From Pelobates cultripes (lineage: Eukaryota; Chordata; Amphibia; Anura; Pelobatidae), in NCBI GenBank assembly GCA_933207985.1, contig OW240921.1:103304489-103368488 (forward strand): 64,000 nucleotides of DNA, read 5' to 3'. A model generated the notes under the pieces. The model was given only the letters and a program-made list of their open reading frames with translations. It was not told the DNA's origin and searched no databases. Made by a program: the position numbers and the translations under genes. Numbering within the stretch: the stretch's first letter is position 1; each line of letters opens with the position of its first letter. Positions 11,743-21,462 of this stretch are shown piece after piece.

Positions 11743-12660
11743 TAAAGGATACCTTTAGGATGACAAGCTCTGGAGAATCCAAGCATGGAAGCAGCATGAA
11801 GGTTTGCAAGTGGACACCCAGTTACCCAGAAGAGACTTCCACTTATATACGCCCTTAGACCCCTCCTCATGGGAGGGCTTCCATTCCCTTTCCCCTATTT
11901 AAGCACAGACCACCCTTGGGTCTGTGCTCAGTTGTTTTGATGTTCCTCTGGAGTACAGAGCCAGTGCCTAACTGAAGTGAGTTGATTACCCTCACCTGTG
12001 GATTCCCTGAATCAACTCTTGTCTGCCTGAATTCTGCCTTGAGTCTTGGTTAAGCCCTGCAATGCTATGTCTACCTTGAGTAACCCCTGCAATGCTGTTT
12101 CTACTGGCTTTAGTGAGTTGACTACCCTCATCTATGGAATTGCCCTGAATCATCTCTTGTCTGCCTAAAACCTATCCTCCACCTTGATTAACACCTGCAG
12201 TGCTGATTCAACCTTGGCTAACCCCTACAGTGCTGTTTCTACTTTGGTTAACCCCGGTGATGCTGTCCCAGCTTTGATATATCTCCTGCTATTCAACTAA
12301 AGTTTCAATCAAGTTTTTCTTAATTTATCAAGTGCTGGAACTTTGCCAAAAGGACTTTTTTTTTTTTTCTTTGAAGCCTTTTATTTTATTATGAAGGAAT
12401 TGTTTTGTTTACTGCTTATACATGCATTTGCATCATGTTCATTTGTTTTTAAAAATAAAATCTTTTAATTTAGTGACTGTGCCTGTATAAATCTCTGCAT
12501 ACTGAGCCCATTCACCCCAAACCCATAATAGTAGTCTAATCTGTTCAAGGGGCATAGTCTGTTATAATGCTTAAAAAGGGCGTTGCTAGGCTCATATAAC
12601 ACCCAGGACTTGAGCCTTCATAAAGCCTCATCCCTGACCCTTCTTAAATTCCACCACTTA
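11743..12660 (+). repeat. LTR-like repeat with degenerate 31-bp tandem units
   Basis: A TATA-like tatttaagcacagac at 11898-11912 precedes a GC-mixed region and an AATAAA near 12456, an order reminiscent of a long terminal repeat, but I see no TG...CA ends or target duplication. From about 12048 to 12275 a unit like ccttggttaacccctgcaat, followed by gctgtttctac, recurs about five times with divergence. No protein frame. Class uncertain. Confidence 0.35.
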
Positions 12661-12689
12661 CCATGACTCTTGGTATACTCAGTTACCTA

Positions 12690-13061
12690 TATACACACAC
12701 ACAAAGAGACATGTACACATAAGGCTCAGAGACATACACATATATGGGCACCATCACTGACTGGTATACACAGGCATAGAAACGTGTGGGGGATGAAGTG
12801 TGTGTGTGTGTATATAGGGTATGTAGTGTGTCTATAGGGCATACAGTGTGTGTGTATGGGTGATGTGTACACATATATAGGGGATGTAATGTGTTCTCAC
12901 TGGTGATGGAGTGTGTTTGCAGGGGGTGTAGTGCATGTAAGGAATGTATTATGTATGTGCTTGTGATCCCATGTGCAGGAGATGTAGAATGAGATATGGG
13001 ATGAAGTGTGTGTAGGAATATTTTGTATGTGTGCTGTGGATGCATTATGTAGGTGGATGAT

Positions 13062-13098
<37 letters not shown>

Positions 13099-13133
13099 AT
13101 ATATATATATATGTATATGTGTGTGTGTGTGTG

Positions 13134-13184
<51 letters not shown>

Positions 13185-13200
13185 CTCTATCTCTTTTTAT
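12690..13200. repeat. TG/TA-rich simple repeat region
   Basis: From 12780 to 13055 there is degenerate TG-rich minisatellite (gatgtagtgtgt-type units). From 13065 come (GT)n, (TA)n, (GT)n, (TA)n blocks up to about 13190. The reading frames here encode Val-Cys and Tyr-Ile strings and are not genes. Confidence 0.9.
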
Positions 13201-13369
13201 TAAACACAGTTTATCCTCCCTTCCCTCTAATTATGTTATAGCAGGTAGGGAGACATACTGCAGTTCTCCGTTACACATAGTAGGAGAGTGCTAGTGTGGT
13301 AACTCTAAACTGCATGGCGCACACAGGATCCATTACAGGATGTCTGCAACCAAATGGTGATATATGTGC
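13201..13369. other. Short unique-looking spacer
   Basis: Nothing recognised between the microsatellite and the next repeat. Confidence 0.4.
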
Positions 13370-13715
13370 ATTGTAAAGACAAAAAAGGAATTAGTAGCAC
13401 ACACAGAATATGCATTTCTCAGGAATGGTACTGCCGTAGAGGTCAAAACGTATACATAAACCAGATTAAGGACAGCTCACACATAAAAATTCAGTTCTAC
13501 ATTTTACAAGACTACTTAAAATCACCTTTCTCAGCAAAAAAATATGTGGATTCAGTCCACCATATGGACATATTGTTTTACGCCCACCACTACTTCACAG
13601 TACCCCAATATAAATGGGTCCTTCACTAATTCCAATGTGGGAGACAAACTAAATAGTATTAGTGCTAAATCAGTTAAGTGTATTTTAATGATCTGTTGTA
13701 AAAGCATTGTGTGTA
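13370..13715 (+). repeat. Unclassified dispersed repeat, copy 1 (second copy 24590-24890)
   Basis: The block with caccatatggacatattg, cgcccaccactacttcacag, taccccaatataaatgggtc and aaatagtattagtgctaaat aligns in order with 24665-24790. Both copies are non-coding. Family unknown to me. Confidence 0.6.
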
Positions 13716-13731
13716 TGTATGTGTGTGTATG

Positions 13732-13770
<39 letters not shown>
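13715..13770. repeat. GTAT/TA microsatellite
   Basis: gtatgtatgtgtgtatg passes into (TA)n up to about 13770. Confidence 0.9.
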
Positions 13771-13778
13771 CTCTATCT

Positions 13779-13962
13779 CAGTATATGGTGATTAGCACTC
13801 ACGAATTTCCAAAAATCAGATTAAAAAATAAAGTTTATTAATCCATATATAAAAAAGGCTATTTCGACGTTTCAGTCCTCTAGTCTTTTTATATATGGAT
13901 TAATAAACTTTATTTTTTAATCTGATTTTTGGAAATCCGTGAGTGCTAATCACCATATACTG
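13779..13962. repeat. 184-bp palindrome (77-bp arms)
   Basis: The arm at 13779-13855 (starting cagtatatggtgattagcac) is the near-perfect inverse of 13886-13962. The 30-base spacer contains tcgacgtttcagtcc. The spacer motif and the gtgagtgctaatcac-like arm end recur in the repeats at 51765-51900 and 53040-53170, so this looks like an inverted duplication of the end of that family. Confidence 0.9.
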
Positions 13963-14049
13963 GTATGTAACATTTCCCCTGATTTTGAGCACCCGGTTTG
14001 AGTGACTTTTGGAGCTGGAGTGCAAGGACTTTGTGGATGGTTTTATTTA

Positions 14050-14050
<1 letters not shown>

Positions 14051-14090
<40 letters not shown>
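14051..14090. repeat. TTTA/TA microsatellite
   Basis: Short ttta units are followed by (TA)n just before the DIRS element. Confidence 0.9.
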
Positions 14091-14091
<1 letters not shown>

Positions 14092-14183
14092 CAAAATTAA
14101 TGTGATAAAATACTGTTGCTTAATCTGTATAGCTGTGCATAGATGTGACTCTTCAGCCATTCCCAGGATTTGGACTTGGAACT

Positions 14184-14353
14184 AATAGAGAAAATTTATG
14201 ACAAACTTACCGTAATTTTCTTTTCCTGGCTATTTCTCATGGCAGCATCACTTATGGGTAGCTCCTCCCTTAGTAGTCACAGGACAGGAATTAATTAGAT
14301 TAATTAATCAGACTGATAGGTATAAAGAGTCCCTCCTCCCCTTACACCTCAGT
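14184..14353. repeat. DIRS left inverted terminal repeat
   Basis: Positions 14238-14353 are the inverse of the right terminal repeat (catggcagcatcacttatgg, then aggacaggaattaattagat). The outermost 14184-14237 is an extension absent from the right end but copied in inverse in the internal complementary region. Confidence 0.93.
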
Positions 14354-14392
14354 CCAATTATAAAGCTGAAATAGAGAATGGGCGGGAACCCT

Positions 14393-14491
14393 GATGCTGC
14401 CATGAGAAATAGCCAGGAAAAGAAAATTACGGTAAGTTTGTCATAAATTTTCTCTATTCCTGGCTAATCATGGCAGCATCACTTATGGGTA
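14393..14491. repeat. DIRS internal complementary region
   Basis: 14393-14457 is the exact-looking inverse of 14184-14248 (left end). 14453-14491 is the inverse of about 19879-19917 (right end). The two parts overlap by CTATT. In known DIRS elements this region templates circle closure before integration. Confidence 0.93.
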
Positions 14492-14575
14492 ATACCCAAG
14501 CTTCACAAATCTAGGGTGGGAAATAACGTAAAAAATTACACCAAGCCGAACACATGCAGCAAAGAAAGTTTAATA

Positions 14576-15616
14576 TCAACTGGATAAAGAGACCGTAGAG
14601 AGGACACTCTTCCCAAAGGTGGTGGAACGAGACTCCACATCAAGTTTGTAGTGCTTCATAAACGTCATTGGAGAAGACCAAGTGGCTGCTCTGCAAATAT
14701 CATCGTATGGAACCTCTGCCCAGCTAGCCCAAGAAGTTGATAATGCTCTAGTAGAATGTGTTTTTATCACCTGTGGAGGTGATAGACCTTTAGAGACATA
14801 CGCCTTCTTAATTATCAGAGAAATCCAACGTTTCAACGTAGATAAAGAGGCCGCCTCACCTCTCCTAGCTCCCAACGGCAAAACGAAGAGTTGGTCCGTC
14901 TTACGGAAAGACTCAGAACGTCTAAGATACGCAGACAAGCAGCTCATGACATCCAAACGTTGCCATCTAACCTCTTCCTGAGAAGAGGGGTTGGGGTAAA
15001 ATGATGGAAGAACCACTTCTTGAGAGAGGTGAAACTGAGAAACCACCTTGGGAAGAAACTCTGGCTTAGGTTTCAGACATACCCTATCTTGGTAGAATTG
15101 TAAACAAGAAGAAGATGTAGAAAACGCCTTAATCTCTGAAATCCGTCTTGCGGAAGTAATCGCCACCAGAAACAAAGTCTTATACGTCAGGAGAGTAGTA
15201 TCCAAACCTTCAAGAGGAAAAAACAGATCCTCCGTGAGATAATTAAGCACCATAGGAAGGTCCCAAGGAGGGGTAGTAGACCTGGAAGGAGGCCTCAACC
15301 TGAAGGCCGCTTTGAAGAACCTGGAAATCAAAGGATCCGAAGCCCAAGAGATGTTGCACAAAGCTGAGAGTGCCGCAGACTGAACCTTTAAGGTGCTGAG
15401 ACTAAGGCCCTTGTCCAGGCCCTCTTGCAGAAACTCCAAAACTTCAGTATTGCTAGGATGTAGAAAGTCCACACCATTGGACGATGCCCAAGACTGGAAC
15501 ACATCCCAGACCCTATGGTAGCATGAGGAAGTGGAAGCCTTTCTAGAGAGCAGAAGGGTATTGATCGCAGCCTCCGAGAGGCCTAGTACTTGGAGTCTTT
15601 CCTTCTCAAGATCCAT
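14576..15616 (-). CDS. DIRS tyrosine recombinase (integrase), 346 aa from the chosen start
   Basis: The product would recombine circular DIRS cDNA into the genome. Catalytic residues are visible: Arg in AITSARRIS (residues 157-158 from the chosen start), HSTR (His287, Arg290), W313 and the nucleophile in KHYKLD (Tyr323), i.e. the R-H-R-Y set in correct order. The N-terminal half (SCYHRVWDVFQSWASSNGVD, STLKVQSAALS) looks like a core-binding SAM-like domain. The start ATG at 15616 (MDLEKERLQ) is a guess: the frame is open upstream to 17431, overlapping the RT frame, and translation may instead reach this domain by frameshift or reinitiation. It overlaps the 3' end of the RT frame by 34 bases. 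Confidence 0.88.
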   Translation of the reverse strand: MDLEKERLQVLGLSEAAINTLLLSRKASTSSCYHRVWDVFQSWASSNGVDFLHPSNTEVLEFLQEGLDKGLSLSTLKVQSAALSALCNISWASDPLISRFFKAAFRLRPPSRSTTPPWDLPMVLNYLTEDLFFPLEGLDTTLLTYKTLFLVAITSARRISEIKAFSTSSSCLQFYQDRVCLKPKPEFLPKVVSQFHLSQEVVLPSFYPNPSSQEEVRWQRLDVMSCLSAYLRRSESFRKTDQLFVLPLGARRGEAASLSTLKRWISLIIKKAYVSKGLSPPQVIKTHSTRALSTSWASWAEVPYDDICRAATWSSPMTFMKHYKLDVESRSTTFGKSVLSTVSLSS

Positions 15617-17862
15617 ACCCCCAGGTTGAGGCGTTCTGGATGAGGATGGAATACCGGACCCTGTGTAAGCAGATCCTCCATCACTGGCAGAGGCCAAGGC
15701 TGTTCCTGGCTCATCGTGGTCAATAGGGGGAACCACGGTCTCCGAGGCCAAATTGGAATTACGGCAATGACTTTCCTGCCTTCCGACCAAACCTTCCTCA
15801 GGAACCTGGGTATGATAGGTAGGGGAGGGAAAGCATACCCCAGATCGAACGACCAAGGGAGAGAGAGAGCGTCTTGGCCCAGAGCCTGACGGTCCGGGTG
15901 GAGAGAGAAGTAATTCTCCACCTGGTGATTCTGAGATGATGCCATCAGGTCGATCTGGGGCATGCCCCACCGATGAACAATTTCTGCAAAGATCGCCGGG
16001 TGAAGATGCCATTCTCCCGGAAGAATTTCCCTTCTGCTGAGGAAGTCTGCTGTTACGTTCTCCGAGCCTGGGAGATAAAAGGCCTTTAGACCTTGAAGAG
16101 ACGTCATGGCTATAACCATTAAGGGAGCGAGTTCTTCCAGCAGCAATCTGCTCCTCGTGCCACCTTGGTTGTTCACATACGAGGCCACCGCTCGGTTGTC
16201 CGTTTTGATTAGGACCCAAGAGTTCTTTAGCCTCGGTAGGAACCTCAAAACGGCCTTGTAAACCGCTCTCAGTTCTCTCAAATTTGAGTGTAGGCGACTC
16301 TCTTCTTGGGTCCACTTCCCTTGAGTCCATACCGAGCTGAAGTGGGCACCCCATCCAAAAGAACTGGCATCTGTCGTAATAACCTTCCAAGGGGGGTCTT
16401 CCAACGGGAAGCCAGTCGTCAAATTCTTCTTGCTCCTCCACCAGTTTAAGGTTTTTCTTACCGGAAGGGGAAGATATATCACCTGTTCCCAATTTGCTTC
16501 CACTCTGTTGAACTGGAGAAGGAAGCAGTACTGAACTGGACGGAACTTCCACTGGGCCCACTTCACCAAGCCTATTGTAGACGTCAAGGAACCTAGGAGG
16601 CTCATGACTACTCTTGCAGGTGCCGCTTCGAGATCTTGTAGTCCCCTCACTTTGTCTCTGATCTTCTCGACCCTTTCTGGAGACAGGAACACATGTGCAG
16701 ACACGGTATTCACTACCGCCCCCAGGAAAATAATCGTTTGCGCAGGAACGAGGGAGCTCTTTCCCAAGTTCAGGAGCCAACCATGGTCTTGAAGAATGGA
16801 CATTGCGACTAACGTATGTTGAGCCACGATTTCTTGAGATGGACCCAGGATAAGAATGTCGTCCAAGTAATGGAATATCTCGATACCCTTTACCCTTATA
16901 AAGGCTATTAAGGCAACCAGAACTTTTGAGAACGTTCTTGGAGCCAGACTGAGGCCAAACGGTAGACCCCGGAACTGGAAGTGCCTTCCTAGCGCCCAAA
17001 ACCTGAGAAACCGTACATGATCTTGATGTATCGGAATATGATAGTAGGCGTCCCTTAAATCTATTGAGGTCATCCAGTCTCCTTTTTTGACACACTTCAA
17101 GATGGTCCTCAAGGATTCCATTTTGAACGTCCTTACATTGAGCAAGGAGTTCACGCCTTTCAAATTCAAGATCAGACGCCATTTTCCTTGAGGTTTTGGG
17201 GCCAAGAAGACCGTGGAATAAATTCCTTGAAACCATTCTCGTTTGGGAACTTCTTCCACCACTCTTTGTTCCAGGAGCACAGAAATGCAGGATCTCATGG
17301 CCCTTCGTTTGATGCCTACCGGCACCTTTGATTTTTTGAAGAATGCAGTTTTTGGTTGAGATGAGAATTCTATTCTGTAACCTTCTTTCACGATGGAAGT
17401 GACCCATAGGTCTGAAATATTGCTGGCCCATCTGGGGTAAAAGAACTTCAGTCTTCCTCCCACCATCCCCGAACGGGCCTGGGGACCTTCAGAAGTTCTT
17501 TCCTGAGGTTCTAGGACCCCTTCCCCTGGAAGCTTTATTGGAAGATGAGTGTGGATAGGATTTCCATGTGGAATTCCTGGAAAACTCCCTACCTGGCTTA
17601 TAGCTTCTGCTGTCTCGAAAGGACCGATCCTTAAAGCGCTTGGTCTTCCAGGAGGAGGGAAAAGTCTTCCTGCCAGATTGAGGTAAGAACGCCTTCTTCC
17701 CATCAGCAGCTTTTTGAATAGCATCTTCCAGAATCTTTCCAAAGAGGAGATCCCCTTGAAACGGAAGAGCACAGAGGGAAGCCTTAGAGGCATAGTCAGC
17801 ACCCCATGAATGAAGCCACAAAGCCCTTCTAGAAGCCACAGACAGGGCCATGCTTTTAGCAA
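15583..17862 (-). CDS. DIRS reverse transcriptase / RNase H / methyltransferase-like ORF
   Basis: The frame is 759 residues from the first ATG; the true start may be further in, because the first 370 or so bases overlap the gag-like frame. RT: palm motif SIDLRDAYYH (Asp268), LPFGLSLAPRTF (300-311), active site HYLDDILILG (YLDD 332-335). RNase H: TDASSFGWG (Asp498), LRELRAV (Glu530), KTDNRAVASY (Asp555), TADFLSR (Asp606). The last part, from DLMASSQNHQ (638) through DALSLPW and IPIWPRRPWFP, matches the Dam-methyltransferase-like region that follows RNase H in DIRS elements; its activity is uncertain. No internal stop. It copies the element RNA into cDNA, probably in virus-like particles with the gag-like protein. 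Confidence 0.93.
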   Translation of the reverse strand: MLKAWPCLWLLEGLCGFIHGVLTMPLRLPSVLFRFKGISSLERFWKMLFKKLLMGRRRSYLNLAGRLFPPPGRPSALRIGPFETAEAISQVGSFPGIPHGNPIHTHLPIKLPGEGVLEPQERTSEGPQARSGMVGGRLKFFYPRWASNISDLWVTSIVKEGYRIEFSSQPKTAFFKKSKVPVGIKRRAMRSCISVLLEQRVVEEVPKREWFQGIYSTVFLAPKPQGKWRLILNLKGVNSLLNVRTFKMESLRTILKCVKKGDWMTSIDLRDAYYHIPIHQDHVRFLRFWALGRHFQFRGLPFGLSLAPRTFSKVLVALIAFIRVKGIEIFHYLDDILILGPSQEIVAQHTLVAMSILQDHGWLLNLGKSSLVPAQTIIFLGAVVNTVSAHVFLSPERVEKIRDKVRGLQDLEAAPARVVMSLLGSLTSTIGLVKWAQWKFRPVQYCFLLQFNRVEANWEQVIYLPLPVRKTLNWWRSKKNLTTGFPLEDPPWKVITTDASSFGWGAHFSSVWTQGKWTQEESRLHSNLRELRAVYKAVLRFLPRLKNSWVLIKTDNRAVASYVNNQGGTRSRLLLEELAPLMVIAMTSLQGLKAFYLPGSENVTADFLSRREILPGEWHLHPAIFAEIVHRWGMPQIDLMASSQNHQVENYFSLHPDRQALGQDALSLPWSFDLGYAFPPLPIIPRFLRKVWSEGRKVIAVIPIWPRRPWFPLLTTMSQEQPWPLPVMEDLLTQGPVFHPHPERLNLGVWILRRKDSKY

Positions 17863-18754
17863 TCATGCGAGTGATATCCAGGGAGGCTTCTGAACAGAAT
17901 TCCGTGGCTAGGTTAAGGTCCTTGAGGCTTTCCAACAGATGTTCCCTTCGGACACCTTGCTCAATGTCATCCTTCAGATTAGTGAGCCACACTTTCAAGG
18001 CTCTGGAAAGAGTCGTCAGTGCCACTGCCGGATGAAGAGCGGACCCAAGGGCCAAGTAGGCTTTAATTAGGTCTCCATCCAAGCGCTTCTCCATAGGCTC
18101 CCTGAGATATGCCATAGAGTCTATAGGCAGTGTAGTTTTCTTAGCCATATGGATCACTGCCGCGTCAATTTTAGGAACAGAGTTCCACAGACCGCAATCC
18201 ACCGCAGAGTATGGATAAACCCTCGCAAACTTATTTTTTAAGGTGGACTTCTTTTCAGGCTTATTCCATTCTTGAAGGATCATATCCCTGATTGACGTAT
18301 GTACTGGGAAAGTAGGTCTGTTAGGCTTTAGGTCCTCAAAAAACCTGTCAGCCTCCTTCAACTCAGATCTTTCTTCCGTGAGACTAAGTGTGTCTCTAAG
18401 AAGGGTAATAAGTCTATCCACAGACCTGGAGTCCAGAGACCTGGAGGTATGATCAGCTTCCTCCTCACCATCATCTGATACCTCCCAGACATCAGGGTCC
18501 TCATCAGAGCTGGAAGACTGAGGTTCCGCTCTGCGTCTCTTACTCGGACCACTAGTACCCGTGGTGGCCCTAAAGCCCTCAGCAATAGCCTGAGAAATCC
18601 AGAGCTTAAGGTCATCTTGTGGAGAGCTCCTACTGGGGGCATCAGCGACTTCCAACAAGCATTCCCTGCAAAGGTTCCTTCCACTCGGAGCGGATGAAGA
18701 ACAATTAATGCATTTATTTGACTTATCCCGAGATTTTCTTGCTGGAGAGTCCAA
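17489..18754 (-). CDS. DIRS gag-like ORF1 protein, 421 aa
   Basis: First frame of the element in transcription order, with start MDSPARKSRDKS at 18754. Near the N-terminus, CINCSSSAPSGRNLCREC gives a CxxC-x10-CxxC zinc-ribbon-like pattern. An acidic serine-rich stretch (SSSSDEDPDVWEVSDDGEEE, about residues 75-95) follows. The middle (QEWNKPEKKSTLKNKFARVY; LALGSALHPAVALTTLSRAL) is the conserved helical part seen in DIRS ORF1 proteins. The C-terminus is rich in Arg, Ser and Lys, likely nucleic-acid binding. It is taken as the structural, RNA-packaging protein by position and family. The frame is intact and overlaps the RT frame by about 370 bases. Confidence 0.85.
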   Translation of the reverse strand: MDSPARKSRDKSNKCINCSSSAPSGRNLCRECLLEVADAPSRSSPQDDLKLWISQAIAEGFRATTGTSGPSKRRRAEPQSSSSDEDPDVWEVSDDGEEEADHTSRSLDSRSVDRLITLLRDTLSLTEERSELKEADRFFEDLKPNRPTFPVHTSIRDMILQEWNKPEKKSTLKNKFARVYPYSAVDCGLWNSVPKIDAAVIHMAKKTTLPIDSMAYLREPMEKRLDGDLIKAYLALGSALHPAVALTTLSRALKVWLTNLKDDIEQGVRREHLLESLKDLNLATEFCSEASLDITRMIAKSMALSVASRRALWLHSWGADYASKASLCALPFQGDLLFGKILEDAIQKAADGKKAFLPQSGRKTFPSSWKTKRFKDRSFRDSRSYKPGREFSRNSTWKSYPHSSSNKASRGRGPRTSGKNF

Positions 18755-19785
18755 ATGAACGCTGGGGCTGGAAAAAAGCCATATATGACATATATTACAG
18801 GCTCAGTATGGCACTCTTTTAATAACCCCCCCCCAACACACATAATAAATGACTCACCTATGTTTTCTAGAGAGGGATCTTGCAGAGGCAGAGGGAGAAT
18901 CCATACTACAAACAAGAAGCAAAATAAATTCAGGACCAAAATTCCCCAAAGGGAAAGAGGCTAGCTGACCAGCAAAACTTCAACAAAAGCAAGAACCAGC
19001 AATCCTACCTTAAGAGCAGAGCACCACTATGCATCCAAGAAGCAGACAGAAGAAGCTGGCAAGACTGGAATTCCAAGCTTTTAGGTGAGAAACCAGAAAA
19101 GAGCAGCATGAATAGCACGAAGGGGGCTGTATTAATCCCCTTAAATAGGTCCGGGCGGCGAACAGCTGACCGCCCGGTTCGCGCATGCGCAGAGCGGTGG
19201 AACGCACGCTATGCGTTCCACTCGCTCGCGACCGGCAGAACACTTCCGGTTTCGCCGGAACTGGCCGCAAAACAGCCGGCTGGAACGCAAATGCGTTCCA
19301 GCCCCCAAACCCCAAGCGCAAGAGGGGGGCCCAAGGAGCAGGGAACCCTGGGGCATGTCCCAGGAACAGAGCAACATACCCCCAAGCCAGAGAACAGGGA
19401 AGGGGCAAGAAGGAGGCAACAAGATGAAGGGAGAAAGCTTTCATCATGGATTCCCCAAGAACTGCCTACAAGGTATGAGGGGGGGGGGTATATAACCCCA
19501 ATTAGTAGGGGCAGGTAGTAAACAGGGGAATTTTTAAGGCTTAACCAACCCCACCATAGACCAGAAGAATTAGTGTCTCCCTCAAACACTTACTTCCCAC
19601 GGTGCAGTTCAGTACTTACACTGAACCTGACCCAGTTAGTCCTGCTCATGCAGGCTGTTTACTGGGCCCTTCAAATGAAGAGAGGCTGAACTTCATTTGG
19701 AACGAACCCACGACAAACGCAGGAAGGTGAGCCATAAAACAAAATTGTAAAAAGTCCTGTAGAACCTGCTAAGGACAGGAAAAAA
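18755..19785 (-). promoter_or_regulatory. DIRS 5' leader with promoter-like motifs
   Basis: On the minus strand the leader between the right terminal repeat and gag holds a GC-rich, CpG-rich block (19140-19330). Sites seen: GCGCATGCGC at 19181-19190 (NRF1-like), cacttccgg near 19242-19250 (ETS-like), and ctatttaagg on the minus strand near 19139-19148 (TATA-like), downstream of the first two. Short palindromes such as ggaacgcaaatgcgttcc (19281-19298) occur. Several short frames here on both strands are not conserved-looking and were left out. Promoter function is inferred. Confidence 0.4.
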
Positions 19786-19917
19786 GACTGAGGTGTAAGG
19801 GGAGGAGGGACTCTTTATACCTATCAGTCTGATTAATTAATCTAATTAATTCCTGTCCTGTGACTACTAAGGGAGGAGCTACCCATAAGTGATGCTGCCA
19901 TGATTAGCCAGGAATAG
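19786..19917. repeat. DIRS right inverted terminal repeat
   Basis: Starts gactgaggtgtaaggggagg and ends tgattagccaggaatag. Apart from small differences it is the inverse of 14238-14353 and is shorter than the left repeat. Confidence 0.93.
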
Positions 19918-21462
19918 CTATACATGATATTTTTAAAACCTGGGGCTTTTGGAATGCCCACACTGGGCTCTAGTCCAGGTCAGTCTCCCCATTTATTTAT
20001 TTATTTAGTACACTGATTGGCCCATTTTCATCCATTAGTTGGGTTAACATCTTTTCTTTCAGTGACAAAATTCCCTGAGCCAAAATGTAGTTGAATCCCA
20101 AACCAAACAAAATGCACAATTGACAAGCAATGTTCCTTTTGATTTGTGATTTTAAAATTCACTGTTAGTGTCTTTTTTTTCTCACTTTCAAACTGTATGC
20201 ATAATATTTATATTATATTTTTCTGTATACTGACTGGCCTTTTTTGTGCCATTTTGTTGTGTCTGATGTTTTCCTGAATCCTTTTTTTGTTATCAAAATT
20301 TGTTTGAGCTTACTAAACTGCCATTATTCAGTAACATATTGAGCTATTTGCACACAAACAAGATTTTTCCTTTTCAAACCACTAGGTACCCACCCAGCTC
20401 AATTTGGTTTTAACCCAGCAAATAATGAATAAAGTTGACCTCACAGGAATTTTAACAGTCAAATTGAAGAAAAAATAATTGATTATTTTTGTTACAGACC
20501 CTGATTTCAACATTTCTCCATTTTTCTCTATTTGAGCTGGCACACAGATGATAATGTAGAATGTTGGAATTACTGAAAAATTATGATGGACTACTTATTT
20601 TTCTTTCTCAAGGTCAGTGTAGCTATTCATGTGTTTTTGAATAGCTGATATAACAAACTTACAAACAAAGTCATCTGTAAAGAACAGCTAAGGATAAAAA
20701 AAAAACACAGAAAAACTGAATTTACTTTTGGCATCAATTGAATGGGTTTTAGCATTTTTTTTGGCTCCATAATGCTATTCTGTTTGTAAATAGATCACTA
20801 TGTGTTTTTCTTGTCAGCTTTACAAAACCAAGCAAAATTAAAGCATACATTTTTGTACAAATACATTTCTACTCAATATATTTTAATTGTTTTGCATAAT
20901 TTGATATAAAACAATCAATTCTCTGAATATGTATTTACCCAACAGATCGTATATATTTATATAATGTTTTTCCTTTTTTCTGTCAGACATTTTCTTATAA
21001 GGACAGCCATTTGAAAATAAAGACATTGTATATTTGTTTTGAGAGCTAATTGAAAAACGTGTTGCAAGGACAATTTTCCAAGGCCTAACATCTTATAAAA
21101 AATATGTTAAAAAAAAGTTTAATTTACTAGCTTTCAAATACTTGTTATGCACTAGTTAGGAATCAATGCACAGTGCATTAACAATGTTGTGGCTCTTTGG
21201 AAAGTACAAAATGAAAACTTGTAATGTTACAATGTGGTTTTATTCATTTATTTAATCATAATACAATTTCATATACTACTCCTTGAAACAGTAATACTTA
21301 AAGGCGGGCATACAAAGCTTTAATTGTACCAGTTATTTAGACACTGAATGCAGAAGTGAAGACAATTGCCACCAATTATGCTCTTAATGTGTAAGAAGTA
21401 CTTAATCCAAAATAAGTAGAAAAGTTGAGGTGACTTGAACATTTACTTTAAATACCCTGCAT
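19918..21462. other. AT-rich intergenic DNA
   Basis: No gene or classified repeat. A and T runs near 20161-20184, 20692-20705 and 20754-20762. Confidence 0.5.

Larger units (their letters stand above)
14184..19917 (-). mobile_element. DIRS1-like tyrosine-recombinase retrotransposon, structurally complete
   Basis: DIRS elements make cDNA with a reverse transcriptase and integrate it with a tyrosine recombinase, leaving no target duplication. All hallmarks are visible: a gag-like frame, an RT/RNase H/methyltransferase-like frame and a tyrosine recombinase frame on the minus strand; inverted terminal repeats (14184-14353 and 19786-19917); and an internal complementary region (14393-14491) that joins the complements of both outer ends, overlapping by CTATT. 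All three frames are open, with no internal stop in the domains I can follow. That makes this the best preserved element in the window. It lies between a TA microsatellite and ordinary AT-rich DNA. Confidence 0.95.

Noticed and set aside
13006..13294. Val-Cys and Tyr-Ile frames
   Set aside because: Pure (GT)n/(TA)n translation.
15617..17431. N-terminal two thirds of the 951-residue minus-strand frame as a separate protein
   Set aside because: It runs through the RT/RNase H coding region in another register and has no recognisable domain; only the recombinase part is supported.
19010..19589. Several overlapping frames on both strands of the DIRS leader
   Set aside because: They arise from GC-rich sequence without stops, overlap each other and contain no motifs.
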